DNA of 64,000 nucleotides from Vulcanisaeta sp. JCM 16159. Its GTDB lineage: Archaea; Thermoproteota; Thermoprotei; Thermoproteales; Thermocladiaceae. Every line of letters begins with the position of its first letter. Positions within the stretch are counted from its first letter, which is position 1. Below are positions 1 to 9,664 of the stretch, in pieces. Where the stretch lies: assembly GCF_001316265.1 (NCBI RefSeq), contig NZ_BBDN01000007.1:83220-147219 (forward strand), in the 5' to 3' direction. Below the pieces are notes generated by a model that was given only the letters and a program-made list of their open reading frames with translations, was not told where the DNA came from and ran no database searches. The translations under genes were made by a program, and so were the position numbers.

Positions 1-779
1 TATCATAACAGTCGTGAAGGAGCCCAGGGATATCACGGAATTAGCACCGGCACTCAGGCATAGTCCCTATCAGCCTCATTAAGAACCTCAGCAATTATGT
101 AAGCGTTGGGGTTCAACTTCCTGACACTCATGGTTAACAATATAACCTTCGCATCCGCGGCCTTGACATCAACATCATTAAATGGGAGTATAACGACGGT
201 GGAAGCCCTATCTACGCCAGCCCTCAATAAGTCATTGGCATTAAATGGATCGCCATGAACAAACTCAACATCACTAGGTAATGACGGCGGCCTATCGCCA
301 TTACTTATATATAGAATATCAACGACCTCACTCCTCCTACTCATTAATTCCTCAATAACATTAATAACCCTCAACGACCTATCAGCATCACCAATAATAA
401 TGACATGCCTACCCTTTGAGGTTGCGTGATGACCCATACTCCTCGTTATCGCCATGTTCGTTAGTTCCGTGGCTATTGATGCAGTTAATAGACTTATCGT
501 AGCAATACCCACAGGCATAATAACCATATCCACCAACTTTCCAAGGTATGTATTAGGGACGACATCGCCATAACCAACGGTCGTTATGGTCTCCATAACA
601 AACCAAACAGCATTAAAGTAATTATTAAACCCAGGGTTCTTGCCGTGCTCGATTAGATACATTACGAGAGCACCAACAAATAAAATAACCAGGAATAGAA
701 TTAACGAATAAAACACAACGCTTCGAGTAACCCTACGAAGCTTCTTCAAAATCCTTAGAACAGTGATGGGTATTACCAT
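1..779 (-). CDS. Two-TM potassium channel with RCK/TrkA-N domain (C-terminus cut by window edge)
   Basis: Predicted K+ channel of the MthK type. Hydrophobic segments flank a pore loop carrying the selectivity filter TVGYGD, and a Rossmann-type TrkA-N domain follows, beginning near HVIIIGD. The reading frame stays open back to 911, into the antisense of the tRNA gene, so the real start is ATG at 779 or possibly TTG at 821. The frame stops at 54-56, but another frame continues to position 1 with an AGAN-VIS-G sequence typical of RCK domains. This indicates a one-base error near 55-60, and the gene runs off the window. A separate TrkA-type protein lies nearby at 2027. The family is certain; the end is not seen. 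Confidence 0.88.
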
Positions 780-838
780 AGCTAAAAAGATCGGACCAAT
801 TACTTTAATAAACCTAATCAAATGATCACATAATACCG

Positions 839-935
839 TGGTGGGCCCGCCGGGACTTGAACCCGGGATCTCCCGCGCGTCAGGCTTGTACGGGGCATCA
901 GCCCTGGGCATCCTACCAGGCTAGACTACGGGCCC
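839..935 (-). tRNA. tRNA-Val (GAC anticodon) with a 20-nt non-canonical intron; CCA encoded
   Basis: The acceptor stem GGGCCCG pairs with CGGGCCC; discriminator A and an encoded CCA follow at 842-839. The D arm and T arm (CCGGG/TTCAAGT/CCCGG) are intact. The anticodon region is 20 bases too long. Removing 905-886 restores stem CCCGC/GCGGG with loop CTGACGC, so the anticodon is GAC (Val). The intron lies between positions 29 and 30, not at the usual 37/38. A relaxed bulge-helix-bulge fits: outer AGG/CCU, central AUGC/GUAC with one A-C mismatch, intron helix GGG/CCC, and cuts CC^A and AA^G. The transcript needs the archaeal splicing endonuclease. Confidence 0.93.
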
Positions 936-957
936 CGTTGATTCCTTAACTGTGTTG

Positions 958-965
958 TTTTTAAG
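958..965 (-). promoter_or_regulatory. TATA box (box A) for tRNA-Val
   Basis: On the minus strand the sequence reads CTTAAAAA, ending 23 bases before the first base of the tRNA (935). This is the expected archaeal box A to start-site distance. Confidence 0.55.
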
Positions 966-1028
966 GTTTTAGCTTCCTTGAATTTGTTAGAGTAATTCCT
1001 TAATAAATGCCGTGATTACCTCACTTTA

Positions 1029-1993
1029 ATGCCCGAGGTTGTGGCTTTGGGCGAGCCCTTGGTTCAGTTTAATGCCGTTACCGATGGACCGCTTAGGCAC
1101 GTTACTTACTTCGAGAAGCACGCAACGGGTACTGAGGCCAACGTGTGCGTTGCCTTGGTTAGGCTTGGTGTTAGTTGTGGGTTGATAACTAGGCTTGGTG
1201 CTGATGAGTTCGGCCTATTTATCTATAATTGGCTTAGGGGTGAGGGTGTTGATGTTAGTCATATTAGGTTCGACTCTGAGAGGCCCACGGGCATATACTT
1301 CGTCCAGAGGAATTATCCGATACCTGGCGTCAGCGATGTGCTTTATTACAGGAGGGGTTCCGCAGCCTCGGTCCTAAGCCCTGATGATGTGGACCCGGAC
1401 TACGTTGGTAGCGCCAGGGTTTTTCACACGACAGGCATAACCATGGCTATTAGCGACACCGCCAGGTCAGCGGCATTTAGGGGTTTGGAGATTGCCCGTG
1501 GTAAGGGTGTCACCACGTCATTTGATGTTAATTATAGGAGGAAGCTGTGGGTGCGGGTGGAGGACGCGATTAACGTGCTCTCAAAGGCGCTTAATTTCGT
1601 GGATATTGTGTTCCTTGACGAGGATGAGGCCAACCTATCACTTGGTGTGTCTGTGGTTGACGATGTGTTTAGGGAGTTACGTTCGAGGTTTGGCATTGAT
1701 AGGATTGTGCTTAAGCTTGGCGTTAAGGGCTCGGTGGCGTATTGGGAGGGTAAGATCGTTAAGGTCGATGCCTTTAGGGTCCCTGTGAGGGACCGATTGG
1801 CGCTGGCGACGCCTACGCCGGGGTTTTCCTTGCATCAATACTTAGGGGTCACAATGTGGAGAACGCCATGAGGAGGGCTTCGGCAGCGGCTGCGATGGTG
1901 GTGATGGTTAGGGGTGATGAGGAGAACCTGCCTAGGGAGGATGACCTGAGGAGGTTTCTTGAGGGCTATGGTAGGCAGGTTGACCTTAGGTAA
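1029..1993 (+). CDS. kdgK: 2-keto-3-deoxygluconate kinase, PfkB/ribokinase family (one frameshift)
   Basis: PfkB-family sugar kinase, most likely phosphorylating KDG in the semi-phosphorylative Entner-Doudoroff pathway. The N-terminus has the GEPLVQF and GTEANV patterns of KDG kinases. The catalytic GAGDAYAG motif is found only after a frame change near 1795. There the sequence reads GACCGATTGGC where GACCCGATTGGC (DPIGAGD) is expected, one C short. The restored C-terminus continues to the TAA at 1991. Restored length is about 321 residues, normal for the family. Sugar specificity is inferred from the family and lineage; a related sugar kinase is possible. Confidence 0.85.
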
Positions 1994-2000
1994 ATCGGTT

Positions 2001-2008
2001 TTTAAATA
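2001..2008 (+). promoter_or_regulatory. TATA box for the TrkA-type gene at 2027
   Basis: TTTAAATA lies 19-26 bases before the GTG start at 2027, which suggests a leaderless transcript starting at or near the start codon. Confidence 0.55.
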
Positions 2009-2026
2009 CAGCCTTGCTTAAGGCTT

Positions 2027-2668
2027 GTGCGTAAGGCGTTAATTATAGGGATAAATGAGATAAGTGTCGTAGTTGCTAGGCTATTGGTCGGTAATGGCTA
2101 TGATGTGGGTATGATAGCGGGTAATGAAAATGAGGCGAAATTGGGTAGGGGCGTCCCTGCCTATGTCTATGTTGGTGATCCAAGGGATGAATCAATACTC
2201 AGGAATGCCGGGATTGATGAGAGCGAGGTTGTGGTTCTATCAATGGATGATGAGTCCAACCTGGAGGTTGCTAGGATTGCGAAGTCGAGGGGTGTACCAA
2301 CAATAATAGCATTGGTTAGTAATAAGGAGAAGTATCTCGATTCATTCATTGAGTTAGGCGTCTACGCAATACCTATTGTGGACGCCATCCTATCGAAGAT
2401 TGCTCATTATTTAAGGTTGCCATTTAAGCAATTGCTTTATTCCGATGATAAGGTGCAGGCATACTATGTCGTGATTAGTTCTGAGTCACCATACATAAAC
2501 CAGGAGGTCAGGGGTATTGCTAGGAAGTGTGGTGTAGCGATACCATTGATCATAAGGGGTGAGGATGTGATAGTTAGTGATGAGGAGGTTAGGATTGAGG
2601 CAGGTGATAAATTACTTATTGTTGGTGCGTCGGACTCCGTGGTTAAGTGCATCGAGAAGATCTATTAA
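2027..2668 (+). CDS. trkA: TrkA-type K+ uptake regulator (TrkA-N plus TrkA-C)
   Basis: Soluble two-domain protein of 213 residues. An N-terminal NAD(P)-binding Rossmann domain begins IIGINEISVVVARLL (about 3-125), and a C-terminal TrkA-C domain (about 135-213) ends KLLIVGASDSVVKCIEK. This is the size and order of a single TrkA/KtrA regulatory subunit, which gates a membrane K+ transporter in response to nucleotides. GTG start, chosen because the TATA box sits directly upstream. The stop overlaps the convergent permease gene by 26 bases. The partner membrane subunit is not in this window unless it is the channel at 1-779. Confidence 0.85.
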   Translation: MRKALIIGINEISVVVARLLVGNGYDVGMIAGNENEAKLGRGVPAYVYVGDPRDESILRNAGIDESEVVVLSMDDESNLEVARIAKSRGVPTIIALVSNKEKYLDSFIELGVYAIPIVDAILSKIAHYLRLPFKQLLYSDDKVQAYYVVISSESPYINQEVRGIARKCGVAIPLIIRGEDVIVSDEEVRIEAGDKLLIVGASDSVVKCIEKIY

Positions 2669-3970
2669 GCATGTACAGTAACATGCCTATGGATAACCAT
2701 GACAGCACTACTAACACATATATCGACTTAATTATAATTATGAGAATTATCGAGAATGTGTATATGGCGATACCGATAATTGACACAATAGGTATTTCCA
2801 ACCGTCTTATGACTATGCCAGGTATCCTGAAGTAGCGCATTAAGTGAGGTTCCTTATTTCTGAATATTATTAGTGCGATCATAGTCATTAAGTACACCAT
2901 GGTCGAGGCTATTGCGTAGGAGTCCGCGATAAGCTCAACACTGCCTGGCATCACGAATAACATTGCTATTAATGATGAGATTATTATTGCTAAATGGGGT
3001 GTTCTATACCTACCATGAACACTACTTAACCTGCCCGGTAACAAGCCGTCTTCACTCATTACGTAGATGCTCCTTGAGAAGTCCACAATGCCGGCATTGA
3101 CGGATATGAGGAGCACTATTGCTATTGATATTGAGATATAGGCGGATAAATACGTATTATTGAGTAAGTACCTGGCCAGGGCACCTATGGGATCACCAGT
3201 ATTGCTGGAGACAGCCGTTAATGCGCCTGATAGTATTGTTAATAGTGATATTAGTAATGCCACGGCGGTTGATAACGCGGAGACACTAATTATCGCCCTT
3301 GGCACTGATATGTAGGGAGTCATGGCCTCCCCCGTCGATTGTGCAATCACGTCGATGCCCGTGTAACCCCTAAATGAGTATGTCAATCCATGAATTAAAT
3401 AAGCATAATTGAATGACAACCTGGGCATAGTAATCCCACGACTAATTACCAGGTAGTAACCGAGCACTAATAATGTCATTATTCCAAGCAAATCAATTGT
3501 TAGTAGGGTTAGGTTAAAGCGTGCAGAGGCCTTTATCCCAAGTATATTTATCACCATGATCATTACTATGACTAGTATTGACAATACAGAATTAATAGGC
3601 CATCGCGAGACAAGGGGGATCATTGCACTGAGGTAATTAATTGTACCTAAGGCGCCATAAGCAATCATTAGTATTTGGTCGAAGCTCAGTAACCAACCTG
3701 CAATAAAGCCCCAGGTATCGCCCAGTTCACGATGGACGTAGTAATAGGCGCCGCCGGTCCTTGGTATTGCACTACCAAATTCGGCATAAGCAACCCAACG
3801 AGCCATAGGGATAGGGACCCCAGGAACATAGTTACTGGCAGTAATGGACCTGAGTTCAGCGCCACTATGCCGAGTGTGAAGTAGTATGTTGATGACACAT
3901 CTGAGTAGCCGAGAGCCAGCAACTCCAAGGTGCTTAGGTCCCTCTTTAGCCACGCAATTCTCTCCCTCAT
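2643..3970 (-). CDS. APC-superfamily amino acid permease (one frameshift)
   Basis: Polytopic transporter with about 12 predicted membrane helices. The first 60 residues (starting MRERIAWLKRDLSTLELLAL) lie in one frame from 3970 and contain the helix-1 region. The rest lies in another frame beginning AYAEFGSAIPRTGG, the conserved APC helix 2-3 region. The join near 3790-3800 needs one additional base, probably G in a G run. APC permeases import amino acids or polyamines by proton symport or exchange. The substrate cannot be told from sequence. Confidence 0.85.
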
Positions 3971-4093
3971 GACGGTGGCTCCGCCGGTTTCAACAATTTA
4001 AAAATAGTAGTGGTACTTTCCACGGATTTTCCACGATTTTTCCCGGCGTATTTTTTTTAAGTAATAAAAACAAAGCAACCTATTGGTGATTTC

Positions 4094-4638
4094 ATGAAGG
4101 GTTGGGTCATAGGGGCAATAATAGTTATAGTAGTGATAGGGGTTATTGCTACCTAGTACTTAGTGGCCATGGGATTAGTATAACGAGTGGCCTAACAAGC
4201 CAGGTATATGTCTACTTATCCGACAAGCCTGTTAAGGTTGACCACTTGTACGTAACGATAAGCGAAATCGCTTTTCATAAGGAGGGTGGTGGCAATAATA
4301 CCTGGGTAACCTGTAGCCTAACGCAAACGACCTTTGACCTGGCACAGTTAGTTAATACTAGCCAACTCGCTGCCCAGTGCTCGTTAACCAATGGTACATA
4401 CGATATAATACGACTATACGTTACTGGTGCTCAGGCCGTAGCCAATGGGCAAACATATAATTGCACATTACCGAGCGGTAAATTTGAAATACCCCTTGGA
4501 CCAAGCCCCATTATTGTTAATGGCACTGGTTACGACGTTAATGTGGACTTTGGTGCTGTGAATAACGTTGTCATTACGGGCAATGATAAGTGCGTGGTGA
4601 TCCCAGTAATTCATGTATCGATTAAGAAGCACTCATAA
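4094..4638 (+). CDS. Exported DUF4382-like protein (one frameshift)
   Basis: An ATG at 4094 opens a strongly hydrophobic N-terminal helix that hits a stop at 4154, while another frame continues with YLVLSGHGIS. A one-base error near 4150 joins them into a protein of about 181 residues: one N-terminal membrane anchor and a beta-rich exported domain. The segment VDHLYVTISEIAFHKEG resembles the DUF4382 core. Several N-x-S/T sites and three cysteines lie outside the membrane. Function unknown. A long T-rich stretch at 4051-4062 may hold its promoter. Confidence 0.6.
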
Positions 4639-4681
4639 AGTCCCTATTAATATCAAAATCATTTAAAACAATTGCCATGTT

Positions 4682-4706
4682 TTGCAACCTTCTTTAAAGG
4701 TTGCAA
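4682..4706. promoter_or_regulatory. Perfect 10-bp inverted repeat, probable operator or terminator hairpin
   Basis: TTGCAACCTT and AAGGTTGCAA are exact inverted copies separated by 5 bases. A third half-site, AAGGTTGC, follows directly at 4708-4715. The element lies about 75 bases upstream of the HTH gene at 4779 and 45 bases after the previous stop. Three copies of one half-site favour a protein-binding site, possibly autoregulatory for the neighbouring HTH protein. A transcript hairpin is the alternative. Confidence 0.5.
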
Positions 4707-4778
4707 TAAGGTTGCCGTTTAGTTGCCTGTGCGCCTTTACGATATGGTTAAAGACTGTTGCAGAGACTATGTCTCTTG

Positions 4779-5078
4779 ATGTACAGGAAGAAACCAAGGA
4801 CTAGGATTGAGATATACGCGGACATACTTCTCGCTCTGGATAAAAATGGTAGCTGTAACAGGTTGAGTAGGCTTGCGATGATGGTTGGTGTGCCCTATGA
4901 CAGACTAATACGCTACTTAAATGAAATGAAGAAACTAGGGCTAATTAGGTGGGAACCGTACTCAGGGGTTTACCTTACTAATAAGGGTTCAGAAACCCTG
5001 GTTAATTCTCAGGGCAATAGGGATAACCTAGTCCTTATTCTTACTGAACTTGTTCAGGGCGTTAAAACCATTATGTAA
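4779..5078 (+). CDS. Small winged-helix DNA-binding regulator
   Basis: A protein of about 99 residues made almost wholly of one winged helix-turn-helix. The recognition region is MVGVPYDRLIRYLNEMKKLG, and the wing follows as LIRWEPYSGVYLTNKG. This matches the archaeal one-domain regulators of the COG3432 type. I chose ATG 4779 over a TTG at 4758 because the conserved part begins at YRKKPRTRIEIY. The end overlaps the convergent membrane-bound regulator gene by 51 bases. Target genes unknown; the inverted repeat upstream is a candidate site. Confidence 0.75.
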   Translation: MYRKKPRTRIEIYADILLALDKNGSCNRLSRLAMMVGVPYDRLIRYLNEMKKLGLIRWEPYSGVYLTNKGSETLVNSQGNRDNLVLILTELVQGVKTIM

Positions 5079-5618
5079 AATTAAAACATTAGTAACGCCA
5101 GCCCTCCTCCTCTCAATAACCCCCTTAGCCTCAAGCTTCTTCACAAGCCTGGATACTTGATACTTACTAAGCCCTAATTCACGCCCTAACTCCGCCTGTG
5201 TCATCATACCGCCCCTCCTACGTATTATTTGCAGGGCTCTCTTTTCTAGGGTTGATAGAGCAATACTACTTACTGCATTAACGCCATCTCCGCGGCCATC
5301 ACTACCCATTACCAAATTGTCTTGGCATTCACCAGCACTCCTATACTTATTGCCCATTAATGAGGAGTAAATAAGTACTGAGGCTAGTGATGATAGTATG
5401 GCTGTTAGGACCATGCTTAATACTATATCATACGCCAGGACGGGGGTTGCAAAGGGGTGTATTGACCCGATAAACCTCATAGAGCCATCAACTTCAACAG
5501 CCATTATAGGCACCCTAAGACTTAGGAAGAGGGTGTCGTATAACTTAACGATTAGGTATATGGATAATGCCATGAGGCAATACCAGTCCATAATTTGTAA
5601 TTTCTCACGGTGGTCCAC
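5028..5618 (-). CDS. Membrane-anchored winged-helix (MarR-like) regulator
   Basis: 196 residues. Two hydrophobic segments (about 13-33 and 58-87) bracket a short loop that would face outside, and a C-terminal winged helix spans about 120-190 (TQAELGRELGLSKYQVSRLV). The layout suggests a one-component sensor at the membrane that binds DNA from the inner face. Its 3' end overlaps the convergent wHTH gene by 51 bases, so the two transcripts could interfere. No ligand can be assigned. Confidence 0.72.
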   Translation of the reverse strand: MDHREKLQIMDWYCLMALSIYLIVKLYDTLFLSLRVPIMAVEVDGSMRFIGSIHPFATPVLAYDIVLSMVLTAILSSLASVLIYSSLMGNKYRSAGECQDNLVMGSDGRGDGVNAVSSIALSTLEKRALQIIRRRGGMMTQAELGRELGLSKYQVSRLVKKLEAKGVIERRRAGVTNVLILHNGFNALNKFSKNKD

Positions 5619-5721
5619 TCAGTCATACGCATCACTTAGTGTATTTCCCTATAGAAACTACTTAAATTTTCTTCCTTAATGCAGGGTAAGATTTATTGGC
5701 TCAACACCATTCCACACTTTA

Positions 5722-7209
5722 GTGAACGTTTTCATAACATCAACAATGAGTGATTCGGGAAAAACAGTGATCGTAGGTGCACTATTAAGGATCCTTAGTA
5801 CCAAGGGCTTCCATGCATCGCCGTTTAAGGCGCAGAACATGTCACTCAATAGCTACCCGTCCATTGAGGGTGGCGAGATAGCGCTGGCCCAGGCCATGCA
5901 GGCCTACGTGGCCGGCCTAATGCCCAGCATCTATCATAACCCAGTCCTAATAAAACCCATGTTAAACGACAAGGCTGAGTATATAATTCTCGGTAAGCCA
6001 AGGGCCCAATTATCCTTCAATGAGTACCTTAGTGATAATAATGCTATCCGAAGACTTGCAATAAATGCCATTAAGACCAGTATACATAAGTTAACCGAGG
6101 AGTATGACGTAATAATTGGCGAGGGTGCCGGGTCGGCCTATGAACCTAACTTAGCTAGTAAGGACTTGGCTAATTTCAGACCTGCCGAGTGGCTTGGGGC
6201 CAATGTATTCGTGGTCCTCGATATCGACAGGGGCGGTTCATTCATTCAAGACTTGGATTAATGAAAGCATTACCGCCGAGATGGAGGAGGTTAGTTAAGG
6301 GTTTCATCATCAATAAGTTTAGAGGTAATGAGAAATTACTGAGCACAGCCATAAAGTGGCTTGAGAGAAAGACGGGAAAACCTGTTCTTGGTGTTATACC
6401 TATGTTGATGATTTGTGGCTATGGCCTGAGGACTCTATGGATCTGAGACCAATTGGTAATGGGCCTCTAGACATTGCATTAATAGCCTATCCATACGTCT
6501 CGAACTTTAACGACATCTATCCGTTAATTCTCGAGGATGACATCACCGTTAGGATAGTTAGAAGCCCTAGGGAATTAGGTGAACCTCACCTAGTCATATT
6601 GCCCGGCTCTAAGAACGTGGTCGCTAGCTTGAGTGGATGAGGAGGGTTGGGCTGGATAGGGCATTAATGAGGATTAAGGGTTCAAGTGTTATATTGGGCA
6701 TATGCGGCGGCTTTCAGGCAATGGGTAGGGTATTAAGTGACCCGTATGGCCTTGAGGCAGGTGTTCCAGGTAATTATGATGGGCTTGGTCTTATTAATGT
6801 CAATACTGTCTATGGTGTTGATAAGGTCGTATCATTATCAAGGGCTATTGGATTGAGGGATGGAATAGAGGGCGTTGAGATTAGGGGTTACGAAATACAT
6901 AGAGGTGTTCCTCAGTACGTTGATGAGAAACCACTAATAATGATCAAGGAAAGGAATGGAAAACCCACGGAGCAAGCAGATGGGGTGTTTAGAGAGAGGG
7001 ATTTAGTAATTGGGATAACACTGCATGATTCATTGGGTGACCCTAACTTTAGGAATTTTGTACTTAACATGGCTAGGGAGGTCGCTGGTTTACCTAGGCG
7101 TGATTTACGTGGATTATCAAGCATTGAATTATTGTTGAGGCAAATTGATAATTTTTCTTCGATAATAAAGAACGTATTGGATATTGACTTCATGATCAGT
7201 AATGGATAA
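5722..7209 (+). CDS. cbiP: Cobyric acid synthase, glutamine amidotransferase (three frameshifts)
   Basis: Adenosylcobyrinate a,c-diamide amidase of cobalamin synthesis (CbiP/CobQ). The N-terminal P-loop-like STMSDSGKT and the FKAQNMSLNS segment are family hallmarks. A middle part reads VKGFIINKFRG. The C-terminal class I amidotransferase domain has the nucleophile in GICGGFQ and the conserved histidine in EIHRG. Four frames must be joined near 6250, 6400 and 6630; the last join restores LPGSKNVVASLEWMRR. Restored length of about 495 residues is normal. GTG start. The three breaks look like base-calling errors, not decay, because every motif is intact. Confidence 0.9.
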
Positions 7210-7240
7210 TATGATAATATATTTTCGTTAATTATTGTTA

Positions 7241-7247
7241 TTTTTTT
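7241..7247 (+). terminator. T-run, probable archaeal terminator after cbiP
   Basis: Seven consecutive T residues in an AT-rich stretch 32 bases after the cbiP stop. Oligo-T is the usual archaeal termination signal. The next gene has its own TATA box just downstream. Confidence 0.4.
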
Positions 7248-7255
7248 GGGGTATG

Positions 7256-7263
7256 TTTAAAAG
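7256..7263 (+). promoter_or_regulatory. TATA box for the gene starting at 7287
   Basis: TTTAAAAG lies 24-31 bases upstream of ATG 7287. This spacing supports ATG 7287 as the start over the in-frame TTG at 7275. Confidence 0.5.
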
Positions 7264-7286
7264 CTACCTAAGCCTTGAATCAGCAT

Positions 7287-8357
7287 ATGAATAAGTGGCC
7301 CGAGAGGAAAGAACCGTACTTTCACCCTGCAGTACTAGAATTCGAGAAGATGGCTTCCGACCAGAGTAAGTACCTGGAGTTCCTTAAGGAATGGCTTGCT
7401 CACTCATGGAGGTGGGCTAGGGAGGATAGGTATAAACTCGTCTTTAAGGTTCAGGCCGAAATAATAGACGCGTTAAGGGACTTCCTCAACTCAAGGGGCT
7501 TTACCGAGGTCCTGGCACCAATAATAGGCCCAGTGACTGACCCAGGGATTAGGGGTGCGAAGCAAGCCACCGTGGATTTCTATGGTATGGAGTATAAGGT
7601 TATGTCGAGTGCCATACTCTATAAGCAGTACATGGCCGCGTCACTAGGCAAGATCTACTTCCTAAGCCCAAACATTAGGTTTGAACCGAATGATAGCGTC
7701 TTCACCGGTAGCACCTTGTTGAGTTTTACCAACTTGACCTTGAGGTTTACGGCGCCACCTACGACCAGGTAATCGACCTTGCCGAGGACATGATAATATA
7801 CGTGATTAGGAGGGTTAAGGATAACTACGGTAAGGAGCTTGAGATAAAGCTCAATAGGCAGCTCCCAGACTTCAATAAGCCGTTTAAGAGGTATACACAT
7901 AGGGAGGCTGTGGAGCTCGTTAATGAACTTGGATGTAAGAACCCGCAAAACACCGAGATTAGATGGGAATGCGAGAAGCTCCTGTCCGCCTATCACGAGA
8001 ACCCGCTTTTCATAATTGATTATCCAAAGGGTGCTAGGGGATTCTACGACAGGGAGGACCACAGAGGCCTGGCATACTCAGGGACTTCGACATGCTATAC
8101 CCGGAGGCTTTGGTGAGGCCATTAGCGGTGCTGAGCGTGAGTACGAACCAGTGAGAATAATAGCCAGGATGAGGGAGGGTGGTGAGGACCCAAATAAGTA
8201 TAGGTGGTACCTGGAGATGCTTAGGGAGTTATACCCACTGAAGACCGCGGGCTTCGGTATTGGCGTGGAGAGACTGACAAGGTATGTGTGTGGTTTGAGG
8301 GCTGTTTGGGAGGCTAGACCTTACCCAAAGGTTGCTGGTATTGGACCGGCGCCGTGA
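7287..8357 (+). CDS. Asparaginyl-tRNA-synthetase-like asparagine synthetase, no anticodon domain (three frameshifts)
   Basis: Class II aminoacyl-tRNA-synthetase fold of the AspRS/AsnRS subgroup. Motif 1 lies around GFTEVLAPIIGP, motif 2 around NIRFEP followed by RHLVEFYQLDLEV (restored), and motif 3 is GFGIGVERLTRYVCGL. The protein starts directly with the catalytic core; the N-terminal OB-fold anticodon-binding domain is missing. This matches the archaeal asparagine synthetase related to AsnRS (AS-AR), which makes asparagine from aspartate and ATP. Frameshifts near 7705, 8063 and 8108 each fit a lost G or C. A divergent synthetase paralogue of unknown role is the alternative. Confidence 0.75.
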
Positions 8358-8420
8358 ACTTCACACCCTATAAATTCTAAATAATTAGTTGTTACTTCCG
8401 TGTTGGGCTTTGGCGTAATA

Positions 8421-8430
8421 CTTTATAAAC
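8421..8430 (+). promoter_or_regulatory. TATA box for the MetE-like gene
   Basis: CTTTATAAAC lies 21-30 bases before ATG 8451, the standard distance for a leaderless archaeal transcript. Confidence 0.6.
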
Positions 8431-8450
8431 TAAGTAATTCGTACTAAGTA

Positions 8451-9601
8451 ATGCAGGAGCTAACCTTCACAACGTCGGTGGTCGGTAGCTTCCCAAGGCC
8501 CAGGTGGTTGATAGAGGCCTTTGATAGGTATAATAAGGGTGAGATTAGTAAGGAGGAGCTTGATGAGTACTTGGATGATGCGGTTAAGTTGACGGTTAAG
8601 GAGGAGGAGCTCGCCGGCTTAGACGTCATAACCGATGGGGAGCAGAGGAGGACTAGCTTCGTGGCGTTCGTCGGCCAGAAAATACCTGGGTTTAAGTTGA
8701 TTTACGTGACGGACATCAATCCAAAGGCGATAGATATAATGAAGCAGTACAAGGCTCAGTTGACCTACTGGAGGGCTGTGGCTGTTGAGCAGATTAGGGA
8801 TGCCGTGATAGCCCTTGACGAGTTCAGGTTCACGAGGTCAGTCACAGAGAGGAGAATTAAGGTCACATTGCCAAGCCCGTACTTGATCATGTGGGAGACC
8901 TGGGACGCGAAGTACTCAAGGCAGGTATACCCGCAGCCTGAGGATCTTGCCAAGGACTACAGTAAGGTGCTTAGGCAGGAGATAATTAGGCTCAGGGACG
9001 CCGGTGTAGATTTCATACAACTTGACGAACCAATGCTCGGTGACTTAATAGAGGCCAGGGAGAACGAGCCGGACAGGTATAGGAAGGTCATTGAGGCGAT
9101 ACATGGGCAGAAGTACAGGGGGTTTAAGAACGAGATTTACCTGGCCAGGGACCTAATAAATGAGACGGTAAAGGGGATTGACGGTGTTAGGATCGGCATG
9201 CACATGGATAGGTGGCCAAACCCAGACTCACCATTCTACGGCATAGGCTTCGAGAGACTTGCGCCCGAGGTCTATGATATAAAGGTTAGGCAGTACGTAC
9301 TTGAGTACGCAAGCCCAGGTAGTGGTGACCCGGCAGTCTTTGCTAAGGATCTGCCCAGCGATAAGGAGCTTGGGCTCGGTGTCATTGACGTTAGGAACCC
9401 GCAGGTTGAGGATCCGCAAACCGTGGTGCAGAGGGTTGAGAGGGTTGTGAAGGTTCTTGACCCAAGGAGGATTTGCTGAACCCAGATTGTGGGTTTGCGC
9501 CTGGTATGTATAGGAAGTTTGAGAGGAGGATAGCCTTCTCCAAGATACGCTCAATGACTGAGGCGGCAAAGATTTTAAGGAGGAAGTACGGCGAGAAGTG
9601 A
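8451..9601 (+). CDS. metE: MetE-like methionine synthase, C-terminal domain type (one frameshift)
   Basis: Archaeal short form of cobalamin-independent methionine synthase, about 383 residues: one TIM barrel with SVVGSFPRP, the substrate-site QLDEPML, and the end motif LNPDCGF (restored). The frame breaks at 9477, where TGCTGAAC should read TGCCTGAAC; after that it runs to TGA 9599. Known family members bind zinc through His-x-Cys plus a second Cys. Here the first pair reads HMD (His-Met-Asp), so one thiol ligand appears replaced, while the Cys of NPDCGF is present. It could be methionine synthase using an alternative methyl donor, or a related methyltransferase. Confidence 0.8.
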
Positions 9602-9664
9602 GATAGTTCCTTTAAGTGATGAGTACGGACCGGCTCGATAAAAATGAAGAGTGCTATCCTTGCT

